A stretch of 64,000 nucleotides of DNA from an uncultured Aquimarina sp. (GTDB lineage: Bacteria; Bacteroidota; Bacteroidia; Flavobacteriales; Flavobacteriaceae), in assembly GCA_947496705.1 (NCBI GenBank), contig CANMDW010000019.1:1-64000 (forward strand), read 5' to 3'. The position numbers and the translations under genes were made by a program. The notes beneath the pieces are model-generated. The model was not told the origin of the DNA and did no database searches. It was given only the letters and a program-made list of their open reading frames with translations. Within the stretch, counting starts at the first letter, position 1. Each line of letters opens with the position of its first letter. Of the stretch, positions 1-8,756 are shown piece by piece.

Positions 1-94
1 CTTGAGTATCTCACCTGCCGGAAAGAAAATTGCAACAAAACCTTGAGTATCTCACCTGCCGGAAAGAAAATTGCAACAAAACCTTGAGTATCTC
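1..94. repeat. 41-bp tandem repeat, cut by the window edge
   Basis: Two identical 41-bp units (1-41 and 42-82) and the first 12 bases of a third (83-94) are visible, so the array probably continues to the left. The unit contains CACCTGCCGGAAAG and TTGCAAC. It has the same period as the array at 32275-32585 and shares TGCCGGAA...TTGCA with that array's reverse strand. There are no spacers, so it is not a CRISPR. No gene is visible between here and 368. Confidence 0.9.
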
Positions 95-124
95 TTGTCA
101 AATAACATACAACTAGATACTAAC

Positions 125-155
125 ACTCCCCTTGCCCCCTCAAGGGGGAGTTTTT
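125..155 (+). terminator. intrinsic terminator of a gene left of the window
   Basis: ACTCCCCTTG (125-134) pairs with CAAGGGGGAGT (141-151), with one bulged G, and is followed by a run of five T. It should end a plus-strand transcript that begins outside the window. Confidence 0.6.
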
Positions 156-367
156 AGTCGCAGGAGGGGGTACCTCTTTTAATATCTTGTGGTCATATTG
201 TATCACGATTTCTTCAGAATTTCCTTTACAAATTTCCAACCCTAAAAATGACTATTCTTAGATCAGAAGTTATTTTTTTGGTTCCCTTTAGAGAGAGAAT
301 CAAAAAATAAACTCTAAAACTTTGTAGCTTTGCAACTTTGAACTTTAGAACCTTTGAATCTGAAAAA

Positions 368-664
368 ATGATTATAAGAATCGTAAAAATGGGGTTCGCC
401 CCCGATCAAATAGATGCTTTTTTAGAAAACTTTGAACAGCACAGAGATAAGATCAGAAATTTTGAAGGCTGCAGTCATCTTAGCTTATTAAGAGATATTC
501 ATAAGACCCATCAATTTTTTACTTATAGTTATTGGGAATCTGAAGTACATCTCAATAACTACCGAAACTCTTCGTTATTCAAAGATGTATGGTCAAACAC
601 CAAAAATAAGTTCAATCAAAAACCCGAAGCATGGAGCGTGGAGCAAGTTCAGAGTTATGAGTGA
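368..664 (+). CDS. antibiotic biosynthesis monooxygenase (ABM)-like small protein
   Basis: A 98-residue single-domain protein starting MIIRIVKMGF, with the short alpha/beta pattern of dimeric ABM-fold proteins: N-terminal strand, helix over residues 12-30, then strands around the GCSHLSLL and FFTYSYWES segments. Members are small cofactor-free monooxygenases or quinol-handling enzymes, and many have no assigned substrate. An in-frame TTG lies 30 bases upstream, but ATG at 368 begins exactly at the first conserved strand. A TAGCTTTG -7-like box sits at 325-332. The fold assignment is by recognition of pattern; the substrate is unknown. Confidence 0.7.
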   Translation: MIIRIVKMGFAPDQIDAFLENFEQHRDKIRNFEGCSHLSLLRDIHKTHQFFTYSYWESEVHLNNYRNSSLFKDVWSNTKNKFNQKPEAWSVEQVQSYE

Positions 665-697
665 TGAGTGATGAGTTTTATACTCATAACCCTGAAC
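647..697. repeat. inverted repeat overlapping the 3' end of the ABM-like gene
   Basis: GTTCAGAGTTATGAGT (647-662) pairs with 682-697 with one mismatch, so the hairpin begins inside the last codons of the preceding gene. More copies of the word GAACTCATAAC follow up to about 725. There is no T run, so this may be a 3' stabilising structure or a low-complexity spacer rather than a terminator. Confidence 0.6.
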
Positions 698-734
698 TCT
701 GAACTCATAACTCGCAATTCATAACTAGAAATAT

Positions 735-3134
735 ATGTTCGCATTAATACGAAAAGAAATCAACACCTTTTTCTCCTCTGCTGTAGGATATCTGGTCATT
801 GCTGTTTTTTTGATACTCAACGGGCTTTTTCTTTGGGTATTCAAAGGGCAATTTAATATCCCGGATAGTGGTTTTGCAGATCTTTCTCCTTTCTTTCAGA
901 TTGCGCCCTGGATACTTTTGTTTCTCATCCCTGCGGTTACCATGCGAAGCATTTCCGAAGAAAAAAAACAAGGAACTTTAGAATTACTACTCACCAAACC
1001 TATTAAAAACTGGCATTTGGTATTAGGAAAATATTTTGGAAGTTTATCCCTGATCATCATCGCTTTAACCCCCAGCATCCTCTATATTATTGCTATTTAT
1101 CAATTAGGTAAACCTGTTGGTAATCTCGATATAGGCAGTACTATCGGATCCTATATAGCCTTACTGTTACTCGCTGCTTCTTATACAGCTATGGGTATCT
1201 TTTCCTCTTCTGTCACCAATAATCAGATTGTTGCATTTTTAATGGGATTGTTTCTTTGTTTTATATTTTATTTTGGATTTGGCAGCCTGGGTAATTACAA
1301 TCTTTCGGGAACAAGTTATTACTTTTTTGAACAACTCGGTATGCAGTTGCATTATGAGCGTATGGGCCAGGGTATTATAGACACAAGAGATGTGTTTTAC
1401 TTTATGAGTATTACTGTTTTTTTCATAGCTACAACCATTTTCTACCTCAAAAAAGGCGCAATAAAGCAGAAAATTAAACCTATTGCTATTACACTAGTTT
1501 CTGTAATCGTTATTAATCTAATCGGAAATACTGTCTACAACCGGTTTGACCTTACCCAAGATGGTCGTTTTACTTTGTCTGAAGCAACAGAAAATCTGGT
1601 TCTGGAAGCTGCCGCTCCTGTGGTCATCGATGTACTGCTGAAAGGAGATTTCCCTTCAGAATTCAGGCGTTTGCAAACGGAAACCAAACAACTACTGGAA
1701 GAATTTAATTCCTTAAATCCAAGTATACAGTATATTTTTACAAACCCTCTCGAAGAAGAAGCGTTGCGTTCTCAAACAATTATAGAGTTACAACAGCTAG
1801 GCCTCACCCCAATGGAAGTAAGCGTACAGGAAAGCGGGAAAACCGAGATCGAAATGGTGGTTCCATGGGCGATTATAAGTCACCAAAATCGAAGTGTAAA
1901 AATACCACTGATCAAAAATACAATAGGTGCTACCTCAGAGGAGCGGGTTCATAATTCTATTCAGCAATTAGAATATGCATTTGCCGATGGTTTGACCAAA
2001 CTGCTACATCCCAGGAAACAAAAAATCGCAGTACTCAAAGGAAACGGGCAATTGCCTGATATCAACATTGCAGATTTTATCAAAACACTGCAAGATTATT
2101 ATTTTGTGGGAGCATTCACATTAGACTCTGTAGCCGGTAATCCACAAAAAACATTGCAGGGCCTTCAAAAGTTTGATCTGGTGATCAATGCAAAACCTAC
2201 AGAGGCTTTTTCAGAAAAAGAAAAATATGTATTGGATCAATTTATCATGCAAGGAGGAAAATCGCTGTGGTTATTAGAATCTGTAGCCATAGAAATCGAT
2301 AGCCTAATGAATCCCGAAGGTGCTTCAGTTGCTCTTATGCAGGATCTTAGATTAGGAGATGTTTTGTTCTCATATGGTGTGAGGGTAAACCCGGTTTTGG
2401 TGAATGATCTGTACTCTGCTCCGCTGGTTTTAGCTTCGGGACAAGGAAATGAAACACAGTTTACGCCCTATCCCTGGTTTTATGGATCACTAACCAAAAG
2501 TAACAGTGATCATCCAATTGTAAAAAACACAGAATCTGTAAAATTTGAGTTTTCTAATCAGATCGACACCCTAAAAAATGATGTTCAAAAGACCATTTTA
2601 CTCACCAGCTCTGATAAATCAAAACTAGAAGGTATCCCCAAAGAAATACGATTAGACCAGATCATTAGAAAAAAACCAGATATCAATAGTTATAATGAAG
2701 GGCCTCAAAACCTGGCAGTGTTACTCGAAGGAAGCTATAAATCTACTTATAAAGGTCGAATAAAGCCTGTAAAAATAGACAATCACAAAGACCATAGTAC
2801 AGCAACAAAAATGATTGTCATTGCCGATGGTGATGTAATCAAAAACCAAATCAGAAAAGGACAACCCACAGCATTGGGTTTTGACCCATATATGAACCTT
2901 AACTATGGAAACAAAGAGTTTTTATTAAATGCTATAAATTATCTGTTGGATGATTCTGGCCTTATCGAAATACGAAGTAAGGAGATCAACATTCCATTTT
3001 TGGATGTAGAAAAGGTTATTGCCAGCAAAACCACATGGCAGATCATTACTATTTTGATTCCATTGTTACTCCTTGGGGTATTTGGATTTTTATTTTCGTT
3101 GATACGAAAGAAGAAATATAGAAAAAACATTTAA
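735..3134 (+). CDS. gldFG: GldF-GldG fusion, gliding-motility ABC transporter permease and auxiliary component
   Basis: A 799-residue protein joining two genes that are separate in Flavobacterium johnsoniae. Residues 1-245 are GldF: an ABC-2 permease with six hydrophobic segments and the cytoplasmic SEEKKQGTLELLLTKP segment. From about residue 247 it reads as a complete GldG: one membrane segment, then TRFDLT/RFTLSEAT-type sequence, the VLLKGDFPSEFRRLQ segment near residue 300, a long extracytoplasmic domain and a C-terminal membrane segment followed by KKKYRK. GldA, GldF and GldG form an ABC system required for gliding in F. johnsoniae. GldA is not in this window. The junction is in one open frame with no stop or restart. 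Confidence 0.93.
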   Translation: MFALIRKEINTFFSSAVGYLVIAVFLILNGLFLWVFKGQFNIPDSGFADLSPFFQIAPWILLFLIPAVTMRSISEEKKQGTLELLLTKPIKNWHLVLGKYFGSLSLIIIALTPSILYIIAIYQLGKPVGNLDIGSTIGSYIALLLLAASYTAMGIFSSSVTNNQIVAFLMGLFLCFIFYFGFGSLGNYNLSGTSYYFFEQLGMQLHYERMGQGIIDTRDVFYFMSITVFFIATTIFYLKKGAIKQKIKPIAITLVSVIVINLIGNTVYNRFDLTQDGRFTLSEATENLVLEAAAPVVIDVLLKGDFPSEFRRLQTETKQLLEEFNSLNPSIQYIFTNPLEEEALRSQTIIELQQLGLTPMEVSVQESGKTEIEMVVPWAIISHQNRSVKIPLIKNTIGATSEERVHNSIQQLEYAFADGLTKLLHPRKQKIAVLKGNGQLPDINIADFIKTLQDYYFVGAFTLDSVAGNPQKTLQGLQKFDLVINAKPTEAFSEKEKYVLDQFIMQGGKSLWLLESVAIEIDSLMNPEGASVALMQDLRLGDVLFSYGVRVNPVLVNDLYSAPLVLASGQGNETQFTPYPWFYGSLTKSNSDHPIVKNTESVKFEFSNQIDTLKNDVQKTILLTSSDKSKLEGIPKEIRLDQIIRKKPDINSYNEGPQNLAVLLEGSYKSTYKGRIKPVKIDNHKDHSTATKMIVIADGDVIKNQIRKGQPTALGFDPYMNLNYGNKEFLLNAINYLLDDSGLIEIRSKEINIPFLDVEKVIASKTTWQIITILIPLLLLGVFGFLFSLIRKKKYRKNI

Positions 3135-3266
3135 AATTGTATTCTCTATATTTGATATAGAAAAGCCTCAACACTAAAAACTATCTCTATCGATCCCGAA
3201 AACCTAAATATTGTTCTTAAAACCGAAGACCTGTCCATCGGTTACCACACCAAAAAAGAATTAAAT

Positions 3267-3983
3267 GTGGTAGCGGCAGATATTAACCTGAAGTTATATG
3301 AAGGAGAGCTGGTAGGACTAGTAGGCGCCAATGGGATCGGAAAATCTACCTTGCTTCGTACCTTGTCCCGTGTTCAACCCGCATTGCATGGAAGCATATT
3401 TTTATCAGACAAAGAATTAAACTCCTATAAATCTATAGAACTGGCAGCACAGTTGAGTATTGTTTTGACCGAGCAAATTGCTTCAAAAAACATCACTGTA
3501 CAGGAGTTGGTGGCTTTGGGCAGGCAACCCTATACCAATTGGGTAGGTAAAATGGCAAAAGAAGACTTAGAAAAAGTGCATAAAGCCATTGAGGTCACTC
3601 ATACTACTGATCTGGTGGGTAGAAGATGTTTCGAACTCAGTGACGGGCAGCTACAAAAGGCGCTTATTGCACGTGCTATTGCCCAGGACACTCCTTTTAT
3701 CATGCTCGATGAACCTACCACTCACTTAGATATATACCATAAGGCCTATATTTTAAAACTCTTAAAACGTCTTGCTTTCGAGACTAAAAAAACCATCCTC
3801 TTCTCTACACACGAGATTGACTTTGCCATACAACTATGTGATAAGATGATTGTTATGAATACCGAAGGTTTTGAGTTTGGCAGACCCAAAGAATTGGTAC
3901 AGGCCAGAGCTTTTTCTTCCCTGTTTCCCGAAGATCTGATTTTGTTTGATGAAAAATCAGGAAGATACAAAGTAAGGAATTAA
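3267..3983 (+). CDS. FecE-type ABC transporter ATP-binding protein (iron-siderophore/cobalamin importer family)
   Basis: A complete ATPase core: Walker A GANGIGKST, Q-loop region around TEQ, signature LSDGQ, Walker B FIMLDEP, and switch histidine in STHE. It resembles FecE/BtuD-like ATPases of metal-chelate importers. The start is odd. Codons upstream of GTG 3267 continue as conserved family sequence (KTEDLSIGYHTKKELNV) back to a stop at 3153, but this stretch has no ATG, GTG or TTG. Starting at GTG 3267 would remove the first strand and the A-loop tyrosine that stacks on adenine. A non-standard start (for example CTG 3231 or an AUU/AUC further up) or a sequence error is likely. No permease or binding protein lies nearby. 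Confidence 0.85.
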   Translation: MVAADINLKLYEGELVGLVGANGIGKSTLLRTLSRVQPALHGSIFLSDKELNSYKSIELAAQLSIVLTEQIASKNITVQELVALGRQPYTNWVGKMAKEDLEKVHKAIEVTHTTDLVGRRCFELSDGQLQKALIARAIAQDTPFIMLDEPTTHLDIYHKAYILKLLKRLAFETKKTILFSTHEIDFAIQLCDKMIVMNTEGFEFGRPKELVQARAFSSLFPEDLILFDEKSGRYKVRN

Positions 3984-4020
3984 GAATATCAAATGACAAT
4001 CAATTACAAATTCTTATAAA

Positions 4021-4377
4021 ATGAATATAGAAGAATATAGAGAATATTGTATAGGTAAAAAAGGAGTTACCGAATCCTTTCCCTTTGGAAAACTTCCTGA
4101 TGTATTAGTTTTTAAAGTATTGGGAAAAATGTTTACCGCTACTGATATATCTTCTTTTGAGGCTATAAGTGTAAAATGTGATCCCAATAACGTTGAACAC
4201 CTTAGAGAAACATATCCTGCCGTAATACCTCCGGAGTATATGAGTAAAAAACATTGGAATAAAATAATCATGGATCATACCATCCCTGATCCATTAATCA
4301 AACAATGGATTCAGGATTCTTATGATTTGGTAGTCAAAAATCTACCCGCCAGAGAACGACTTAAGCTGAAAGATTAA
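4021..4377 (+). CDS. MmcQ/YjbR family protein
   Basis: A 118-residue protein of the MmcQ/YjbR family, a small double-wing fold of unproven function thought to bind DNA or a nucleotide. Recognisable segments are the N-terminal EEYREYCIGKKGVTESFPFG, then VFKVLGKMF and the C-terminal HWNKIIMD followed by a helix (LIKQWIQDSYDLVVKNLP). Length is typical for the family. It follows the ABC ATPase gene by 37 bases in the same direction, but nothing indicates a shared function. Confidence 0.85.
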   Translation: MNIEEYREYCIGKKGVTESFPFGKLPDVLVFKVLGKMFTATDISSFEAISVKCDPNNVEHLRETYPAVIPPEYMSKKHWNKIIMDHTIPDPLIKQWIQDSYDLVVKNLPARERLKLKD

Positions 4378-4442
4378 AACTTCCTATACTTCATTCAAAT
4401 TTTCATTACATATCTTTATCTTTGAATAAAGAAAAAGAGTAC

Positions 4443-5792
4443 ATGCAAGAATACACACTGATCATTATTACTGTTGGGGTAATCATTATATCAATTATTG
4501 CAGGCTTCTTGATTGGCAAATATGTGGCTTCGCTAAAAAACAAAAGTGAACAAAGCGTCGTTAATGAAAGATCTAATCAATTGCAATCGCAATTCGATAT
4601 GCTTAAAAGGTCTTCAGACGAACGAATTGCAGAGTTGACAAGAGATCGTGAAGAAATTCGTAGAGAAAAAGAGTTCTTAAACACAGAGCTCACCAGGCGC
4701 AATACCGAATATGAAAACCTGCAACTCAAAAACGCAGCACAAAAAGAAGAAGTAGAAAAACTTCAGGAAAAATTCTCTAAAGATTTTGAAAACCTGGCCA
4801 ATAAAATTCTGGATTCAACATCTACAAAATTTACCCAACAGAACAAAGAGAATATAAAAAATATCTTAAGTCCACTGCAGGAAAAGATCAATACATTTGA
4901 AAAGAAAGTCGAACAAACACATAAAGAAAGTATCGATTATCACGCCGCCTTACGGCAACAAATTCTTGGACTCAAAGATCTTAACGAGCAAATGAGTAAA
5001 GAAACTACCAATTTAACCAAGGCGTTAAAAGGAGATAGCAAAATGCAAGGAAATTGGGGAGAATTGGTATTGGAACGGGTTTTAGAAAAATCAGGATTGG
5101 AAAAAGACCGGGAATATTTTGTACAGCAAAGTTTTACTACCCAAAGTGGAGAACGTGTACTACCCGATGTAGTGATCTATCTGCCCGACAATAAGAAAAT
5201 GGTGATTGACTCCAAAGTAGCGCTTACCGCATATGAACGCTATATTAATGAGGAAGACGAAGCATTACGGGCAACCCATCTAAAAGAACATATATCTTCA
5301 ATAAAACGGCATGTAGAGCAACTTTCAGAAAAAAATTACCAGGACCTGTATGATATTGAGTCCCCCGATTTTATTTTGATGTTTGTTCCTATCGAACCAG
5401 CATTTGCCATCGCTATTAATGAAGATAACAAATTGTACAATCAGGCTTTTGAGAGAAACATAGTGATCGTTACCCCTTCTACACTTCTGGCAACCTTGCG
5501 CACCATAGATACCATGTGGAATAACGAAAAACAACAACGCAACGCTATCGAGATCGCACGACAGGCCGGGGCATTGTATGATAAATTTGAAGGATTGGTC
5601 AAAGATCTTACCGGAGTAGGTAAAAAGATGGATGATGCCAAGAAAGACTACTCTGCTGCAATGAATAAATTGGTAGAGGGCAAAGGAAATCTCATTATTA
5701 GTGTCGAAAAGCTCAAAAAAATGGGGGCCAAGGCCAAGAAATCCTTACCAGAGACCATCATCAAAAGAGCAACAGAAGAAAATGATAATTAA
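4443..5792 (+). CDS. rmuC: DNA recombination protein RmuC
   Basis: A 449-residue RmuC-family protein. It has an N-terminal membrane segment (residues 5-24), a long Lys/Glu-rich coiled coil (about 30-130) and the C-terminal RmuC domain with a PD-(D/E)XK-like core. Visible family segments are KMQGNWGELVLERVLEKSGL, LPDVVIYLPDNKKMVIDSKV and FVPIEPAF. RmuC limits recombination at inverted repeats in E. coli. ATG 4443 is preferred over an in-frame TTG 21 bases upstream because it starts directly before the membrane helix. Confidence 0.94.
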   Translation: MQEYTLIIITVGVIIISIIAGFLIGKYVASLKNKSEQSVVNERSNQLQSQFDMLKRSSDERIAELTRDREEIRREKEFLNTELTRRNTEYENLQLKNAAQKEEVEKLQEKFSKDFENLANKILDSTSTKFTQQNKENIKNILSPLQEKINTFEKKVEQTHKESIDYHAALRQQILGLKDLNEQMSKETTNLTKALKGDSKMQGNWGELVLERVLEKSGLEKDREYFVQQSFTTQSGERVLPDVVIYLPDNKKMVIDSKVALTAYERYINEEDEALRATHLKEHISSIKRHVEQLSEKNYQDLYDIESPDFILMFVPIEPAFAIAINEDNKLYNQAFERNIVIVTPSTLLATLRTIDTMWNNEKQQRNAIEIARQAGALYDKFEGLVKDLTGVGKKMDDAKKDYSAAMNKLVEGKGNLIISVEKLKKMGAKAKKSLPETIIKRATEENDN

Positions 5793-5802
5793 ATTATAAT
5801 AT

Positions 5803-6144
5803 ATGGAACCTGATTACACTCAAGTATTATATTCTATTTTAGTAGGCCTTTTTAGTTCCCTCTTCAGTATTTTCACAATAATTATCTGTATTTATTACAT
5901 CGTCAAAATGGGCTCTAAAATAGAAGGAACTCTTATGATCATAGCCAGCTCTATATCATTATTATGCTCAATAGCAACGCAAATTGGTGTTTTGTATATA
6001 AAAACTTGGGGCACAAATGATTATCTACATTTTACATATATCATACAAGGGTTTGCGTTTTTAGGTTCTCTTCTGTTTATCATCGGTTTTTTTATACTGA
6101 TAAGAAAAGTAATACACTATAAATCATTAATATCAAAAAACTAA
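5803..6144 (+). CDS. small four-helix membrane protein, first of a tandem pair
   Basis: A 113-residue protein with four predicted membrane segments (about 9-33, 42-65, 77-103, with a shorter pair at the C-terminus) and no recognisable catalytic motif. It is clearly paralogous to the next gene: both share IYYI-K-G-K-EG-L near residue 30, a tryptophan-glycine pair before the third helix, and GS-LFIIGF near the C-terminus. It starts 10 bases after rmuC and ends 4 bases before its paralogue, so the three genes may be co-transcribed. Function unknown. Confidence 0.75.
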   Translation: MEPDYTQVLYSILVGLFSSLFSIFTIIICIYYIVKMGSKIEGTLMIIASSISLLCSIATQIGVLYIKTWGTNDYLHFTYIIQGFAFLGSLLFIIGFFILIRKVIHYKSLISKN

Positions 6145-6148
6145 AACT

Positions 6149-6475
6149 ATGGCTGAATCCAATTTCTCAGAAATTTTACTACGAATTACAGGCGCACTTT
6201 TTTATAGTGTACCAATCCTAATTTTTATACTAATTGCCATTTATTATATTACAAAAGCAGGTATGAAAACAGAAGGCATCCTGATACTTATTGGCAATAT
6301 CCTCATCCTTTTGGTATCAATTTCACATCATTTCTTATATACTTTTATAGAAAGCTGGGGATACGAACTGTATTCATACATCTCGATGGGAATAAATGCT
6401 ATTTCCTTTATAGGATCTATATTATTTATAATTGGCTTCCTTATGATCATCCAGCAAAACATAAAAAAACAGTAA
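6149..6475 (+). CDS. small four-helix membrane protein, second of a tandem pair
   Basis: A 108-residue paralogue of the preceding gene, with the same order of hydrophobic segments and the shared IYYITKAGMKTEG and GSILFIIGF stretches. The two copies have diverged strongly outside these segments, so the duplication is old. It ends 15 bases before the serine hydrolase gene, which suggests a transcription unit with it. Function unknown. Confidence 0.75.
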   Translation: MAESNFSEILLRITGALFYSVPILIFILIAIYYITKAGMKTEGILILIGNILILLVSISHHFLYTFIESWGYELYSYISMGINAISFIGSILFIIGFLMIIQQNIKKQ

Positions 6476-6490
6476 TTCACAATCCTGCCA

Positions 6491-7642
6491 ATGCAAGCTA
6501 AACAACCCTTTATTTTTCTGTTTATTGGTTTAATAACCTCTTTTTCGATTGCTCAGCAAGCATATTTCCCCAAACGGGGAAGCTGGGAAGAAAAACCTTC
6601 TTCTGCATTTAATATTGATATTCAAAAACTGAAAGAAGCAGTTCAGTTTGCAAAAGATCATGAATATTCCGGTTCAAAAGACCTGCGTCAGGCTATTTTA
6701 AAAGGTTTTCAGCGAGAACCTTATCACCAAATCCTTGGACCCACCAAAAAGCGTGGCGGTCCCGCAGGTATAATTATTAAAAATGGATACATTATTGCCA
6801 AATGGGGTGATGTAGATCGTGTCGATATGACCTTCAGTGTTACCAAAAGTTATCTGTCTACCATGGCGGGATTGGCAATAGATAACAAACTGATTAACTC
6901 TGTAGATGATTTCAGTTATAATTATGTTTGGGATCATACTTTTGATGGCGATCACAATAAAAAAATAACATGGAGACATTTGCTTACACAGTCCTCAGAC
7001 TGGTCGGGGCAACTTTGGGGCGGGTATGACTGGGCAGACCGCCCACCAAGAGAAGGAGGTATAGACGATTGGAAACAAAGAAAGTTCAACGAACCCGGAA
7101 CCGTTTTTGAATATAATGATGTTCGTGTCAATATTTTGTCATACTCATTATTAAATATCTGGAGAAAACCTCTACCGCAGGTACTCAAAGAAAAGATCAT
7201 GGATCCCATTGGGGCCTCTACCACCTGGAGATGGTATGGATATGAAAACTCATGGGTAACTATAGATGGAGTCAAAATGCAATCGGTAAGTGGTGGAGGG
7301 CACTCTGGCGGTGGGATATTTATCAACACATTGGATCATGCCCGATTTGGATTGTTATTTTTAAATAACGGTAACTGGAACGGAAAACAACTGCTCTCTA
7401 AAACATGGATTGAAGAAGCTGTAAAATCCTCTCAGGCAAATACAAATTATGGATATATGTGGTGGCTCAACCAAAAAGGCCCCAGGCATTGGAAGGGGTT
7501 GCCCGAACATATTTACTATGCAGCAGGTTTTGGCGGTAACTTTATTGTGGTTGATAAAAAGCAAAACATTGTTGTAGTAACCCGATGGTTAGAATCCAAT
7601 CAGATTGATGAATTTATGACTAAAGTATATGCTGCTTTATGA
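6491..7642 (+). CDS. secreted serine hydrolase, beta-lactamase/penicillin-binding-protein fold (class C-like)
   Basis: A 383-residue protein with a signal peptide (residues 1-21, cleavage after SIAQ). The SxxK nucleophile motif is FSVTKSY near residue 116. A class C-like Tyr motif lies in FEYNDVRVN, and a C-terminal GGGHSGGG glycine-rich strand takes the place of KTG. Enzymes of this family include carboxypeptidases, esterases and beta-lactamase relatives; the substrate cannot be read from sequence. It is probably periplasmic. Confidence 0.88.
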   Translation: MQAKQPFIFLFIGLITSFSIAQQAYFPKRGSWEEKPSSAFNIDIQKLKEAVQFAKDHEYSGSKDLRQAILKGFQREPYHQILGPTKKRGGPAGIIIKNGYIIAKWGDVDRVDMTFSVTKSYLSTMAGLAIDNKLINSVDDFSYNYVWDHTFDGDHNKKITWRHLLTQSSDWSGQLWGGYDWADRPPREGGIDDWKQRKFNEPGTVFEYNDVRVNILSYSLLNIWRKPLPQVLKEKIMDPIGASTTWRWYGYENSWVTIDGVKMQSVSGGGHSGGGIFINTLDHARFGLLFLNNGNWNGKQLLSKTWIEEAVKSSQANTNYGYMWWLNQKGPRHWKGLPEHIYYAAGFGGNFIVVDKKQNIVVVTRWLESNQIDEFMTKVYAAL

Positions 7643-7739
7643 GTTGGGAGTTGGGAGACGGAAGTCAGAAGTCGGGTGTCGGATGTTATGAGTTATGAAA
7701 GTTGTACAAAGTATAAATTTTTGAAGTTGAACCAAGGAC

Positions 7740-8108
7740 ATGAAAAAAATACTGGCCATCATCATTACTGTTATCCTGGTACTATTTGCATCATGGTATG
7801 CCTTTGTATACTTTGCCACCTATAGTGAAGGGACCCGAAGTGGGGAGCTCATAAAGTTCAGTAATAAAGGTGTCGTCTTCAAGACCTGGGAAGGCGAAAT
7901 AAGTCAGGGCATATCGGGTGCGCAGATATTTAGCTTTTCGGTAGAAGATAAAAACGAAGGCATCATAAAGAAACTGGAAAAGTTTCAGGGGAAGTATGTA
8001 AAACTTACCTATATCGAGCGTTTTGCAAAGATTTCCTGGCTGGGTGATACCAAATATTTTATCACAGACGTTACTGAAGAAGATTCACCACATTTTAGAA
8101 ATAAATGA
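7740..8108 (+). CDS. membrane-anchored conserved Bacteroidota protein of unknown function
   Basis: A 122-residue protein with one N-terminal membrane segment (residues 4-26) followed by a small soluble domain (SEGTRSGELIKFSNKGVVFKTWEGEIS) that looks beta-rich. Homologues in this phylum have sometimes been labelled 6-phosphogluconate dehydrogenase, but nothing here resembles a Rossmann fold and the protein is far too short. The 97 bases before it consist of GAGTTGGGAG-like words. It ends 9 bases before the thioesterase gene. Confidence 0.75.
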   Translation: MKKILAIIITVILVLFASWYAFVYFATYSEGTRSGELIKFSNKGVVFKTWEGEISQGISGAQIFSFSVEDKNEGIIKKLEKFQGKYVKLTYIERFAKISWLGDTKYFITDVTEEDSPHFRNK

Positions 8109-8117
8109 AACTGACAC

Positions 8118-8660
8118 ATGAAAAAGCACAAGACCAATAAAGAGTCCAGAGTAACGATTTCAGAACTGATGCTTCCCTCCCATTCTAATTTTAGCGGAAA
8201 AATACATGGCGGCTACATCCTCTCCTTAATGGATCAAATAGCTTTTGCCTGTGCCTCCAAACATTCTGAAAAGTATGCGGTAACTGCAAGTGTAGATAAA
8301 GTAGATTTTTTAAAGCCTATTGAGGTTGGAGAGCTGGTAACGCTAAAAGCTTCTGTGAATCATGTTGGCACCACCTCTATGGTCGTAGGAGTGCGTGTTG
8401 AAGCCGAAAATATACAAACAGGCAAAGTAAAGCATTGTAACTCCAGCTACTTTACCATGGTCGCAAAAAATGATAAAGGAATCAGCGCACCTATCCCAGG
8501 TTTGATATTGCAAAACAAAACCGATATACGAAGGTTTGTAAGAAGTATTATTCGCAAAGAAGATGCAAAAACCAGACGTAATCGGTTTAAAGACTCAGAG
8601 TTTGAGTTGGCTTCTCATCTGGAGATTCTTAAGGAGTATAATGTGAAGGTTACACTATAA
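8118..8660 (+). CDS. acyl-CoA thioesterase, hotdog fold (YciA/BFIT-like)
   Basis: A 180-residue hotdog-fold thioesterase. The hallmark helix and loop SHSNFSGKIHGGYILSLMDQIAFACASKHS contains the catalytic-site Asn and Asp of this family (HSN...GG...LMD), followed by the long strands TASVDKVDFLKPIEVGELVTLKA. These enzymes hydrolyse acyl-CoA to free acid and CoA in the cytoplasm. A basic tail (IRKEDAKTRRNRFK) extends beyond the core domain. Chain-length preference is unknown. Confidence 0.9.
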   Translation: MKKHKTNKESRVTISELMLPSHSNFSGKIHGGYILSLMDQIAFACASKHSEKYAVTASVDKVDFLKPIEVGELVTLKASVNHVGTTSMVVGVRVEAENIQTGKVKHCNSSYFTMVAKNDKGISAPIPGLILQNKTDIRRFVRSIIRKEDAKTRRNRFKDSEFELASHLEILKEYNVKVTL

Positions 8661-8756
8661 CTATAATTGAATACATTGTAAACACAATTCTGTGGCCATT
8701 GTTGCGTTAAAAAAACAATTACAATTTGTATATTAGGCACTATAAAACCCCAAGCT

